Below are positions 5,832 through 13,078 of a DNA stretch of 27,394 nt, piece by piece. The first letter of the stretch is position 1, and every line of letters starts with the position of its first letter. The notes beneath the pieces are model-generated. The model had not been told where the DNA came from. It made no database searches and saw only the letters and a program-made list of their open reading frames with translations. Source of the DNA: Oribacterium sp. (GTDB lineage Bacteria; Bacillota_A; Clostridia; Lachnospirales; Lachnospiraceae); contig SFND01000026.1 in the NCBI GenBank assembly GCA_004554245.1, positions 1 through 27,394 of the forward strand. Reading direction: 5' to 3'. Both the position numbers and the translations under genes were made by a program.

Positions 5832-8089
5832 TAACCTTGTGCTCTTTCTATATCAATCACGCCACTGATTTTACGAAGCTTCGAAACCAGTGAGCTGAGT
5901 TCTTCTTTGTTATGGATGTCGAAGGAGACGGTGATCGTCGCCTTTTCGTTTTTGCCGACACGGGAGGTCAGGGACTTGATGTCGATGTTCGCATCGGTCA
6001 GTACCTTCGAGACGTCGACGAGGAGGCCGACACGGTTTGTCGTAAAGATCTCGAGCTCGGTTGCGTAGGTTTCCTGTGCGTTATCGGACTGCCACTCGGC
6101 CTCGATGAGGCGGGCCTTCTCGTCCTCCGGCAGGTTCATCATATTGATGCAGTCCGTGCGGTGGATCGTGATGCCACGACCACGGGTGACGAATCCGACG
6201 ATTTCATCGCCCGGCACCGGCGAGCAGCACTTCGCGTAGCGCACGGCGAGATCATGGATGCCCTTCACCACGATACCGGACTTCGACTTCCGGATGACCT
6301 CCGGCTTCTTCGTCATGCCCTCGATGTTGTGCAGGATATCCTCGTCCGAGACATTGGCCTCATCCGACTTATGCTTTAGCTCGATGAGCTTCGCGATGAC
6401 CTGGGACTCCTTGAGCCCGCCACGGCCGACGGACGCCAGCATGGACTCCCAGTCGGTGTAGCTGTAACGGCGGATGACGCTCTCGACATACTCCGGCTTC
6501 GTCAGCTCGCCGAGCGTGTAGCCCTTCGACTTCGCATAGTTCGTGAGGAGGTCCTTACCGCGCTCGATATTCTCGTCCTTCTGCTCACGCTTGAACCACT
6601 GGTTGATCTTGTTCTTCGCCTGCGTCGATTTGCATATCTTCAGCCAGTCACGGCTCGGACCTCTCGAGTTCTGCGAGGTGATGATGTCGACACGGTCGCC
6701 GTTCTTCAGCTGATAGGTGACCGGCACCAGCTTGTCGTTGACCTTCGCACCGACCATCTTGTTGCCGACCGCTGAGTGGATCGCATACGCAAAGTCGATC
6801 GGGCAGGAGCCGGCCGGCAGGTTCTTGACATCGCCCGTCGGTGTGAAGCAGAAGACGTTCTCGTTAAAGAGGTTCAGGTCGGACTTGACCATGTTCATGA
6901 ATTCCTTCGAGTCGGACTCGTCCTTTTGCCACTCGAGGATCTCATGCAGCCAGTTCATCTTCACATCTTCCTGCTCGCTGGCCTTTTCCTTCGATCCGCC
7001 GGACTCCTTATATTTCCAGTGCGCTGCGATACCGAACTCTGCCGTACGGTGCATCTCGAAGGTACGGATCTGGATCTCGAACGGTACACCGTCGGAGCCG
7101 ATGACCGTCGTATGCAGCGACTGGTACATGTTCGGCTTCGGCATCGCGATGTAGTCCTTGAAGCGGCCCGGAATAGGGGTATACATCTTATGGATTACGC
7201 CGAGCGCCGCATAGCAGTCCCGCACCGTCTCCACGATGATACGGATCGCGAACAGATCATAGATCTGGTCGATGGTCTTATTCTGGTTCACCATCTTACG
7301 ATAGATGGAGAAGAAGTGCTTCACACGTCCGCTGATCTCGGCATCGATGCCGGACTCCTTGATATGCTTTGAGACCTCAGAGACGATGTTTCTGATCCGG
7401 GCTTCTCTGGCTTCCTTCTTCAGGTTGACCTTCGCCGCGAGATCATAGTAGATATCCGGCTCGAGGTACTTCAGCGACAGATCATCCATCTCGATCTTGA
7501 TCTTACTGATACCGAGACGCTCCGCGAGCGGTGAGTAAATCTCGAGGGACTCACGTGCCTTCTCCTTCTGCTTCGCCGGCGTCTGGTACTCCAGGGTCCG
7601 GAGGTTATGGAGACGGTCGGCGAGCTTGATGATGATGACACGGATATCCTTCGCCATCGAAACGAACATCTTTCGGAGATTCTCCGCCTGCATCTCGACC
7701 TTATCGGTATTGAGATTGAGCTGTGTCAGCTTCGTGACGCCATCGACGAGCAGCGCCACATCCGGATTAAACTCCTTCGTGATTTCATCGAGCGTCATGC
7801 CGGTATCCTCGACGACGTCGTGCAGAAGTCCCGCGGCGATGGTTTCCTTATCCATCTGGAGATCGGCGAGAATGATCGCAACACAAAGAGGGTGAATGAT
7901 GTATGGTTCACCCGATTTCCGCTTCTGATCCTTATGCTGTTCCTTCGCTACCTGATAGGCCTTCTCGATCATCGTGAGATCATCGGATGGATGATATGCC
8001 CGGATGGCCCTGATCAGTTCCTTATATAATTCCTCCGGTGGTGTGTTATCCGCAGGTCTCTCCAGTACTACTTCTTCCTCTGTCATCAT
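5831..8089 (-). CDS. relA: Bifunctional (p)ppGpp synthetase/hydrolase (RelA/SpoT, Rel)
   Basis: Full-length 752-residue RSH protein controlling the stringent response. The N-terminal HD hydrolase domain is intact: His66 in SGEPYIIHP, HDVVEDT at 90-96 (His90, Asp91), and KLADRLHNLRTL. The synthetase domain (about 250-365) has GRFKDYIAMPKPNMYQSLHT and EIQIRT with Glu338. RFKD at this place, rather than ExDD, is the form seen in bifunctional enzymes. A TGS domain follows (about 411-473, NVFCFTPTGDVKNLPAG), then a helical/zinc-finger-like region with RYAKCCSPVPGDEIVGF and a C-terminal ACT domain (about 675-750). Both activities are predicted to be present. The start ATG at 8087-8089 has GATGAGGAT upstream. 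The promoter is at 8175-8203 with a leader of about 80 nt. It heads the order relA, MBL hydrolase, hemZ. Confidence 0.96.
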   Translation of the reverse strand: MMTEEEVVLERPADNTPPEELYKELIRAIRAYHPSDDLTMIEKAYQVAKEQHKDQKRKSGEPYIIHPLCVAIILADLQMDKETIAAGLLHDVVEDTGMTLDEITKEFNPDVALLVDGVTKLTQLNLNTDKVEMQAENLRKMFVSMAKDIRVIIIKLADRLHNLRTLEYQTPAKQKEKARESLEIYSPLAERLGISKIKIEMDDLSLKYLEPDIYYDLAAKVNLKKEAREARIRNIVSEVSKHIKESGIDAEISGRVKHFFSIYRKMVNQNKTIDQIYDLFAIRIIVETVRDCYAALGVIHKMYTPIPGRFKDYIAMPKPNMYQSLHTTVIGSDGVPFEIQIRTFEMHRTAEFGIAAHWKYKESGGSKEKASEQEDVKMNWLHEILEWQKDESDSKEFMNMVKSDLNLFNENVFCFTPTGDVKNLPAGSCPIDFAYAIHSAVGNKMVGAKVNDKLVPVTYQLKNGDRVDIITSQNSRGPSRDWLKICKSTQAKNKINQWFKREQKDENIERGKDLLTNYAKSKGYTLGELTKPEYVESVIRRYSYTDWESMLASVGRGGLKESQVIAKLIELKHKSDEANVSDEDILHNIEGMTKKPEVIRKSKSGIVVKGIHDLAVRYAKCCSPVPGDEIVGFVTRGRGITIHRTDCINMMNLPEDEKARLIEAEWQSDNAQETYATELEIFTTNRVGLLVDVSKVLTDANIDIKSLTSRVGKNEKATITVSFDIHNKEELSSLVSKLRKISGVIDIERAQG

Positions 8090-8174
8090 AGCGCTATCCT
8101 CATCATGAAGTGCTGTTCCGCGCAGACAGATGCGCTGCGCACACTTCTCTTTATAAACATATAGTCAAATTTAA

Positions 8175-8203
8175 ATTTTACTATCAGTATGGAATAATGT
8201 CAA
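8175..8203 (-). promoter_or_regulatory. Promoter of the relA operon
   Basis: Minus-strand TTGACA (8198-8203), 17-base spacer, TAAAAT (8175-8180). The leader to the start codon includes GCGCAG/CTGCGC arms that could form a small hairpin. The 313-base gap 8090-8403 holds this promoter and the divergent promoter of the CBS gene; I see no other gene in it. Confidence 0.8.
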
Positions 8204-8345
8204 AAGATGTATCGATTTTCGGCATATCCAGGCGCTGTTCGCGCGTCGTATGCCCGGCTTCGCATGTACTTCTGCATCACGCGCCGCCGCGCCTTGTACA
8301 AATATCCATACAATCTTTATGAATTTTTAACGATTCCGTCATAGC

Positions 8346-8374
8346 TTGTACATACCTTTCGGTTAAAATAGATA
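8346..8374 (+). promoter_or_regulatory. Candidate promoter of the CBS-domain gene
   Basis: TTGTAC (8346-8351), 17-base spacer, TAGATA (8369-8374), with a TTAAAATAGATATAGAAT AT-rich stretch. Start would be near 8381, about 23 bases before the ATG. The -10 match is mediocre, so the exact boxes are uncertain. Confidence 0.45.
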
Positions 8375-8403
8375 TAGAATCGAAAACAAATGGAGGACTT
8401 TTC

Positions 8404-8844
8404 ATGAATATTCTTTTCTTCCTGACTCCGAAATGTGATGTTGCATATCTCGAGGAAGATTATACACTGCGGCAGGCGCTCGAAAAAATGGAGTTCCACC
8501 GCTACTCTACCATCCCGATCCTGACGAAGGACGGCAAATACTATGGCACCATGACCGAGGGTGACCTGCTCTGGGAAATCAAAAACGATCTCCACATGGA
8601 GCTGAAGGACACGGAAAAGATCCGGGTGGCCGACATCCCGATGAAGAATCACTATGAGCCGGTGAAGGTCAACGCCAGCATGGAAGATATCATGAAGCGC
8701 GCTTCCCGGCAGAACTTCGTTCCGGTCGTCGATGATTCGGACCACTTCATCGGTATGATCCGACGGAAGGAGCTGATCAATTATCTCTACGAGCATTCCG
8801 ACATCAAGGATGCCCTTCTCGACGCCGTAAAAAAGGTCATCTGA
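8404..8844 (+). CDS. Stand-alone two-CBS-domain protein
   Basis: A 146-residue protein made of two CBS motifs and nothing else. CBS1 runs about 13-60 (TLRQALEKMEFHRYSTIPIL, then GKYYGTMTEGDLL). CBS2 runs about 83-137 (VNASMEDIMKRASRQNFVPV, then DHFIGMIRRKELINYL). Such Bateman pairs bind adenine nucleotides (AMP, ATP, SAM or c-di-AMP) and act as energy or messenger sensors; the ligand and partner are unknown here. The final VVDDSDHFIGMIRRKELI has the aspartate/arginine pattern usual for a nucleotide site. The ATG has AATGGAGGACTTTTC upstream. It is one of only two plus-strand genes, divergent from relA and convergent with greA. Confidence 0.82.
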   Translation: MNILFFLTPKCDVAYLEEDYTLRQALEKMEFHRYSTIPILTKDGKYYGTMTEGDLLWEIKNDLHMELKDTEKIRVADIPMKNHYEPVKVNASMEDIMKRASRQNFVPVVDDSDHFIGMIRRKELINYLYEHSDIKDALLDAVKKVI

Positions 8845-8925
8845 TCGATTTCTTTTTCACGGACAATCCCGGCAACGCATCGTCGGTCAATGTAAACGAT
8901 CCGTGGGGCACGTACCCACCCATCT

Positions 8926-9011
8926 AAAAGAGGCTGCTGCAGGAATCCGCCGGCAGCGGTTCTGATGTACATCAGATTCCGCCGCTCAGGATTCTCTGCA
9001 ACAGCCTCTTT
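8926..9011. terminator. Long imperfect hairpin between the convergent CBS and greA genes (likely bidirectional terminator)
   Basis: The outer arms AAGAGGCTGCTGCAGGAATCC and GGATTCTCTGCAACAGCCTCTT pair with one bulge and one mismatch. The inner part GCGG..TCTGATGT/ACATCAGA..CCGC continues the fold to a total of about 85 nt. On the minus strand it ends AGCCTCTTTTAG, on the plus strand AGCCTCTTTG, so termination is more likely for the greA-side transcript. The length and near-symmetry are more than a terminator needs, and a small mobile palindromic element is possible. Confidence 0.6.
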
Positions 9012-9058
9012 GCCTGTTCTGATTTTCTTTTCGTCCGCCTGCTTCGATCTGACACGGC

Positions 9059-9562
9059 TTAGTATGCCTTGATCTGATCATCCGCCGATTCTCCGGTGTT
9101 TTCGATGTTTCGGATGATGACATCATAGCTGATGCCGTTCTCCATCCGGACGGTACAGCGGTCGCCGACCTTATGTCCCATGATGGCACGTCCGATCGGG
9201 GATTCGTTCGAGATGAGTCCGTGAATACTGTTTCCACGAATCGAGGTGACGATGCGATAGGTCTCCTCCTCATCATCCTCCTCGAAGTACAGGGTCACGG
9301 TATTATTGAGCCCGACCTCGTCGTCCTTCGACGAATCATCGATGATCCGTGCGAAGCGAAGAACCCGCTCCAGATAATTGATACGACCGTTGTTTTCACG
9401 ATTGGCCTTCTTCGCAGCATAATACTCGAAGTTTTCCGAGCGGTCCCCCTGCGCGGCTGCCTCCGCGATTTCCTTCGTGATCTGCGGACGGAGCACCAGC
9501 TTCCGATGGTCGATCTCGGCCTGGATCTTCTCGACGTCCGACTTCGTAAGCTCCTGTCCCAT
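9059..9562 (-). CDS. greA: GreA/GreB-family transcription elongation factor
   Basis: 167 residues. The N-terminal coiled coil (about 1-75) includes EAAAQGDRSENFEYYAAK, matching the GreA motif GDxxENxEY whose acidic tip enters the RNA polymerase secondary channel to promote transcript cleavage. The C-terminal FKBP-like domain (about 90-160) has LISNESPIGRAIMGHKVGD, the family's SPIGRALLGxxxGD signature. The start is the ATG at 9560-9562, which overlaps the apt stop codon by one base (TGATG) with GAGGG 7 bases upstream inside apt; the GTG one codon earlier is less likely. Last gene of the corC-nudix-apt-greA unit. The extra acidic run YFEEDDEEETY in the linker is not usual in GreA proper, so it could be a second paralogue (GreA/GreB type) in this organism. 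Confidence 0.9.
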   Translation of the reverse strand: MGQELTKSDVEKIQAEIDHRKLVLRPQITKEIAEAAAQGDRSENFEYYAAKKANRENNGRINYLERVLRFARIIDDSSKDDEVGLNNTVTLYFEEDDEEETYRIVTSIRGNSIHGLISNESPIGRAIMGHKVGDRCTVRMENGISYDVIIRNIENTGESADDQIKAY

Positions 9563-10092
9563 CACTTACCCTCGTAGGTGATCAGGGAGGTCAGCGGATA
9601 CTTCCGAAGCTGATCACGACCGTTCAGTCCCGCAAGCTCCATCACGACAGCGATCTGTGCCACTTCACCCTGGAGCTGCTCCACCAGCTTGCAGGCAGCA
9701 GCGAGTGTACCACCGGTTGCGATCAGATCATCGACGATCACGACCTTCTCGCCCGGCTTGATCGCATCCTTATGGATCTCGATCTCTGCCTGACCATACT
9801 CGAGATCATACTTCGCAGAAACGGTCTCTCGCGGAAGCTTGCCCTTCTTACGCACCGGCACGAAGCCCTTATGCATCGCATACGCGATCGCGGTTCCGAA
9901 GATGAAGCCTCTGGACTCCAGGCCCAGCACCACATCGAAATCCACGCCCTCCAGGGCCCTGATGAGACCATCCACCGCATCCTGCAGGCCGTCCGGATCC
10001 TGTACCAGGGATGTGATATCACGGAACATGATGCCCTTCTGTGGGAAATCCGGAATGGTCAGTACATAATCTTCCAAATGCTCTCTCTTCAT
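9562..10092 (-). CDS. apt: Adenine phosphoribosyltransferase
   Basis: 176 residues, the usual length. It converts adenine plus PRPP to AMP in purine salvage in the cytoplasm. The PRPP-binding loop VVIVDDLIATGGT is at 117-129. Other family segments are IPDFPQKGIMFRDITSL near the N terminus, GLESRGFIFG at 57-66 and PVRKKGKLP at 79-87. The ATG is preceded by GAGGAGACGTT. Its stop overlaps the greA start, indicating translational coupling. In many Clostridia apt lies directly next to relA; here greA and the CBS gene separate them. Confidence 0.96.
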   Translation of the reverse strand: MKREHLEDYVLTIPDFPQKGIMFRDITSLVQDPDGLQDAVDGLIRALEGVDFDVVLGLESRGFIFGTAIAYAMHKGFVPVRKKGKLPRETVSAKYDLEYGQAEIEIHKDAIKPGEKVVIVDDLIATGGTLAAACKLVEQLQGEVAQIAVVMELAGLNGRDQLRKYPLTSLITYEGK

Positions 10093-10185
10093 AACGTCTC
10101 CTCGCTTTTCGTTTCATACTATACCGGCGATGACTCGCCGTACAGACGGATCGGGGCCTGCAAAGAAGCCCCGTCGCATCATCGC

Positions 10186-10743
10186 TTAGTTCTTATGGTA
10201 CTTTGCTGCATAGCTCATGATCGCGGCGACGGTCTTTCCATCCGTCATCTTCCCATCATAGATCAGCTGCTGCAGATCCTTGAGCTCCCAGGCCTCGACC
10301 CCGAGCTCCTCATCCTCATCCCAGTGAACCTTTCCCTTCTCGAGATGATCCGCCACATAGATGCCGATCTTCTCATCGAGAAAGGCGATGGTCGTATTGA
10401 CATACAGCAGGAAATCGAGGTGATCCGTCTTATATCCGGTCTCCTCCTCGAGCTCACGCATCGCACACTCCTCAAACGGCTCGTCCTCCCGATCGCGCTT
10501 TCCCGCCGGAATCTCCAGGGTATAGCGGTCGAGTGCATGACGGAACTGGCGCACCATCAGGATACGACCATCCGGAAGCACCGGCAGTACCGCAGCGGCG
10601 CCCTTATGATGGATGAAGTCCCAGTGGGTCTTATGCCCGCCGACATCCACATAGTCATCATAAACGGTGATGACCTTGCCCTGATATGCAAGCTTCCGCT
10701 CGATCAGCTTTACCGGTTTCTCTGCATTATTTTCGTTCAACAT
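10186..10743 (-). CDS. Nudix hydrolase, ADP-ribose pyrophosphatase type
   Basis: 185 residues. The Nudix box is clear: EIPAGKRDREDEPFEECAMR followed by ELEEETGY, with the REL-EE-TG metal-binding core intact. One extra residue sits between the first Gly and the first conserved Glu compared with the canonical spacing. The surrounding layout (ERKLAYQGKVITVYDDYV at the N terminus, ILMVRQFRHALDRYTLEIPAG before the box) is that of ADP-ribose pyrophosphatases, which split ADP-ribose into AMP and ribose 5-phosphate. The start is the ATG at 10741-10743, preceded by CAGGAGAACAGTT; it lies inside the end of corC (17-base overlap). Two short hairpins fill the 93 bases to apt: one at about 10150-10175 with arms CGGGGC/GCCCCG and one at about 10125-10140 with arms CGGCGA/TCGCCG. 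Neither has a T-run, so read-through to apt is expected. Confidence 0.9.
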   Translation of the reverse strand: MLNENNAEKPVKLIERKLAYQGKVITVYDDYVDVGGHKTHWDFIHHKGAAAVLPVLPDGRILMVRQFRHALDRYTLEIPAGKRDREDEPFEECAMRELEEETGYKTDHLDFLLYVNTTIAFLDEKIGIYVADHLEKGKVHWDEDEELGVEAWELKDLQQLIYDGKMTDGKTVAAIMSYAAKYHKN

Positions 10744-12067
10744 AACTGTTCTCCTGTGCTTCCGCACTCTCCTTCACTTTCTTCCGGACGATCGTCTTTC
10801 CGATGCGCCGGTTCTTGATGTAGGCAACATCGACATTCAGTTCATCCGTCTCGAGATGGAAGGAGCTGCCATCATCCGGCACGGTACCGATGATGCCCAT
10901 CAGATAACCGCCGAAGGTATCCGCATCCTCCGTCGGGATGTTCACCTTCAGCTTTTCGTTGACATCCTCGATGTCCGCCGTGCCGAGTACGATCCACTCG
11001 TTCTCGCCGATCGCTTCGATCGGATCCGGCTCCGGTACTTCATCCTCATCCTGCAGATCACCCACGAGGGCCTCGATCAGATCATGCACGGTGACGATGC
11101 CGGTCATACCGCCGTACTCATCGATGACGATGGCGTAATACTTCCGTGTGCGCTTCATCGTCGCGAAAAGATCCGAGACCTTCATGTTCTGCGACACGAA
11201 GAACGGCTTGTCGACCGCGTTTTTCATGACATTTCCACGGGACTGATCCGGCAGGCGGAAATAGTCCTTCGTATCGAGTACACCGACGATATCGTCATCA
11301 TCCTCTCCACAGATCGGATAGATCGCATAGCGATGGCTGTAGATCGTCTTCCGCCACTGACGGTCCGTGTCCTCAAGATACAGCATCGCCACATCCGGAC
11401 GGTGCGTGCAGACATCCTCCACGGTCAGGTCGTTAAACTCGAAGACGTTCTGGATCATCTCGTTCTCGACGGTTTCGATCGTACCCTTCTCGGTCCCCTC
11501 ATCGAGCATCAGCTTGATATCCTCCTCGGACACCTTATCCTCGACATCCTCTGGTCGGATGCCCAGCATGCGCAGTACACGATTGGTCGAAGTGGTAAGA
11601 AGCCATACGAACGGGGCGAAAATCGTCGATGCCAGCTCCAGGATGCCGGCGATGCTGAGTGCGATCTTCTCGGTATAGGCCTGTGCCAGCCGCTTCGGAA
11701 CCAGCTCGCCGAACACGATGCTGACATAGGAAAGGATCATGGTGATCAGGATGATCGCGACGTTCTCGATGACCTCCCGTGCAACCGGAAGTCCGGTCAG
11801 CAGAACCACATCGGTGAGTGGCTTCGCGAAGCTGTCCGCCGCAAACGCCGACGACAGGAATCCGGCCAGCGTGATCGCCACCTGAATCGTCGACAGAAAC
11901 TTCGCCGGCTCGACGGTCAGCCTGAGCAGCTTGTCTGCCCGTTTATTCCCATCCTCACTCAGCTTGCGAAGCTTCGCATCACCGACCTGCAGCACGGCAA
12001 TCTCTGCGCAGGAAAAAAGTCCATTAATCAGAATCAGCACAATCAGCAGTAACAATCGTCCAACCAT
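10727..12067 (-). CDS. CNNM/CorC-HlyC family membrane protein with CBS pair (metal transport)
   Basis: 446 residues. The domain order is DUF21/CNNM transmembrane domain (about 1-190, four hydrophobic segments, starting MVGRLLLLIVLILINGLFSC), a CBS pair (about 205-335, with the segment EYGGMTGIVTVHDLIEALVGD), and a C-terminal CorC/HlyC domain (about 350-435, with EDADTFGGYLMGIIGTVPDD). Family members export Mg2+ or Co2+ (YhdP, MpfA, YtfL types); the older label hemolysin is misleading. I choose the ATG at 12065-12067, where a membrane segment begins directly and a GGAGGGTGG lies about 14 bases upstream; longer readings have no homology. First gene of a four-gene unit behind the promoter at 12139-12167. 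Confidence 0.88.
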   Translation of the reverse strand: MVGRLLLLIVLILINGLFSCAEIAVLQVGDAKLRKLSEDGNKRADKLLRLTVEPAKFLSTIQVAITLAGFLSSAFAADSFAKPLTDVVLLTGLPVAREVIENVAIILITMILSYVSIVFGELVPKRLAQAYTEKIALSIAGILELASTIFAPFVWLLTTSTNRVLRMLGIRPEDVEDKVSEEDIKLMLDEGTEKGTIETVENEMIQNVFEFNDLTVEDVCTHRPDVAMLYLEDTDRQWRKTIYSHRYAIYPICGEDDDDIVGVLDTKDYFRLPDQSRGNVMKNAVDKPFFVSQNMKVSDLFATMKRTRKYYAIVIDEYGGMTGIVTVHDLIEALVGDLQDEDEVPEPDPIEAIGENEWIVLGTADIEDVNEKLKVNIPTEDADTFGGYLMGIIGTVPDDGSSFHLETDELNVDVAYIKNRRIGKTIVRKKVKESAEAQENSYVERK

Positions 12068-12138
12068 AAATTCACTTACCACCCTCCGCGTGGCACCACC
12101 CAACGTTCCCGTGCCCGTTTTCCGGCACTCATCTATCC

Positions 12139-12167
12139 ACCATATCGCAAAGGGCACAGAAATACAA
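12139..12167 (-). promoter_or_regulatory. Promoter of the corC-nudix-apt-greA unit
   Basis: Minus-strand TTGTAT (12162-12167), 17-base spacer, TATGGT (12139-12144). The leader of about 65 nt holds a small hairpin with arms GTGCC/GGGCAC and then the purine-rich ribosome site. Confidence 0.6.
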
Positions 12168-12191
12168 GCCCCTTCTTGCGGACAGCCGCTC

Positions 12192-12217
12192 AGGCAGGGC
12201 CCCGGAGGACCCTGCCT
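12192..12217 (-). terminator. GC-rich hairpin directly after the isomerase stop codon
   Basis: On the minus strand AGGCAGGGTCC and GGCCCTGCCT form a stem of about 10 bp with one mismatch and a tiny loop, starting 4 bases after the stop codon. The following sequence GAGCGGCTG has no T-run, so it is a weak terminator or an mRNA 3'-end stabiliser. Confidence 0.45.
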
Positions 12218-12220
12218 GCG

Positions 12221-13078
12221 TCAGATGGCGTACTTCTCGTACATGGCCTGGAGATAAGCGCAGTCCGCTGCATAGCGGTCTGGAGAAGAATTCTCGAGGG
12301 TACCGATGATGTACGGCTTCCACTGTGCTACCTGCCGCATCAGCTCTTCATAACAGAAGATACCCTCGCCCGGATGACGGTACTTCTGGTCCTCGCCCTC
12401 GAAGACACAGTCCTTCAGATGGAGGGTCGTGATGCGGTCGCCATAGAGCGTAAAGGCCTGACGGATCAGGGCATTCTGACCGGTCGGGTCGTGCGCAAGC
12501 TCCGGGGTGATGAGATTCACCGCATCCAGGATGACGTCGAAGTTTACGGAATCGATGTCATCGAGGAAGCGACGCATCATCTCCGGTGAGCGTAAGGTGT
12601 GGTTATACACGCTCTCAACGCCGACCATCACGCCGAGCTTTTCCGCCGCATCGCGGATTCGCTTAAAGCTGTCCAGTACACGCAGGTAGTTTTCCTCGGT
12701 ATAGGTTTCCGGTACGACCTTCATCTCCGGATCGGCGCGTCCGGTTTCGGTCCCCACCATGTCTGCGCCGATCAGCTTCGCATACTTCATATGCTCGATG
12801 AAGCGCTGTACCTGCTGAAGCCGCTTCTCCTCATCCGGATGGGCCGGATTGATATAGCAGCCGAGGATGGAGACATGGAGGTCCCGCTTCCGTAACTCCG
12901 AAGCGACATAATCGCCGAGGCCTGCACTAAAATGGCCGACGGAAGTATCCACATCGGAAAAGCTCTTATTCATCGCGAGGTGAATATAGTGGATGTGCAG
13001 CTTCTGCACCTCATCCAGCACCTCGCACACACTGCCCTTCGGACAGATGTCATGTACACGCATACCAAACTGAATCAT
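12221..13078 (-). CDS. Sugar phosphate isomerase/epimerase-like TIM-barrel protein
   Basis: 285 residues of the xylose-isomerase-like TIM-barrel family (AP endonuclease 2 superfamily). Likely metal ligands are Glu155 (GVMVGVESVYNH), Asp185 (VILDAVNL), His220 (TTLHLKD) and Glu262 (IIGTLENSS). They occur in the order Glu, Asp, His, Glu along the barrel expected for this family. Members act on keto-sugars, inositols or sugar phosphates; the substrate is not readable. The start ATG overlaps the stop of the upstream GH105-AraC gene (ATGA) with AAAGGAGAAAAG as ribosome site, so the two are translationally coupled. Its place at the end of a pectin operon suggests a uronate- or pentose-derived sugar. 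Confidence 0.82.
   Translation of the reverse strand: MIQFGMRVHDICPKGSVCEVLDEVQKLHIHYIHLAMNKSFSDVDTSVGHFSAGLGDYVASELRKRDLHVSILGCYINPAHPDEEKRLQQVQRFIEHMKYAKLIGADMVGTETGRADPEMKVVPETYTEENYLRVLDSFKRIRDAAEKLGVMVGVESVYNHTLRSPEMMRRFLDDIDSVNFDVILDAVNLITPELAHDPTGQNALIRQAFTLYGDRITTLHLKDCVFEGEDQKYRHPGEGIFCYEELMRQVAQWKPYIIGTLENSSPDRYAADCAYLQAMYEKYAI

Noticed and set aside
10856..12052. Long open frame (398 codons) on the plus strand opposite the corC-like gene
   Set aside because: Antisense shadow with no family motif or ribosome site; the minus-strand gene is well supported. The same reasoning removes the plus-strand frames at 1852-2808, 9772-10818 and 13129-14481.
12082..12101. T-box-like word GGGTGGTGCCACG in the corC leader
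   Set aside because: It resembles the T-box antiterminator sequence, but the leader is only about 65 nt, there is no stem I or specifier loop, and no terminator follows. Coincidence is more likely.
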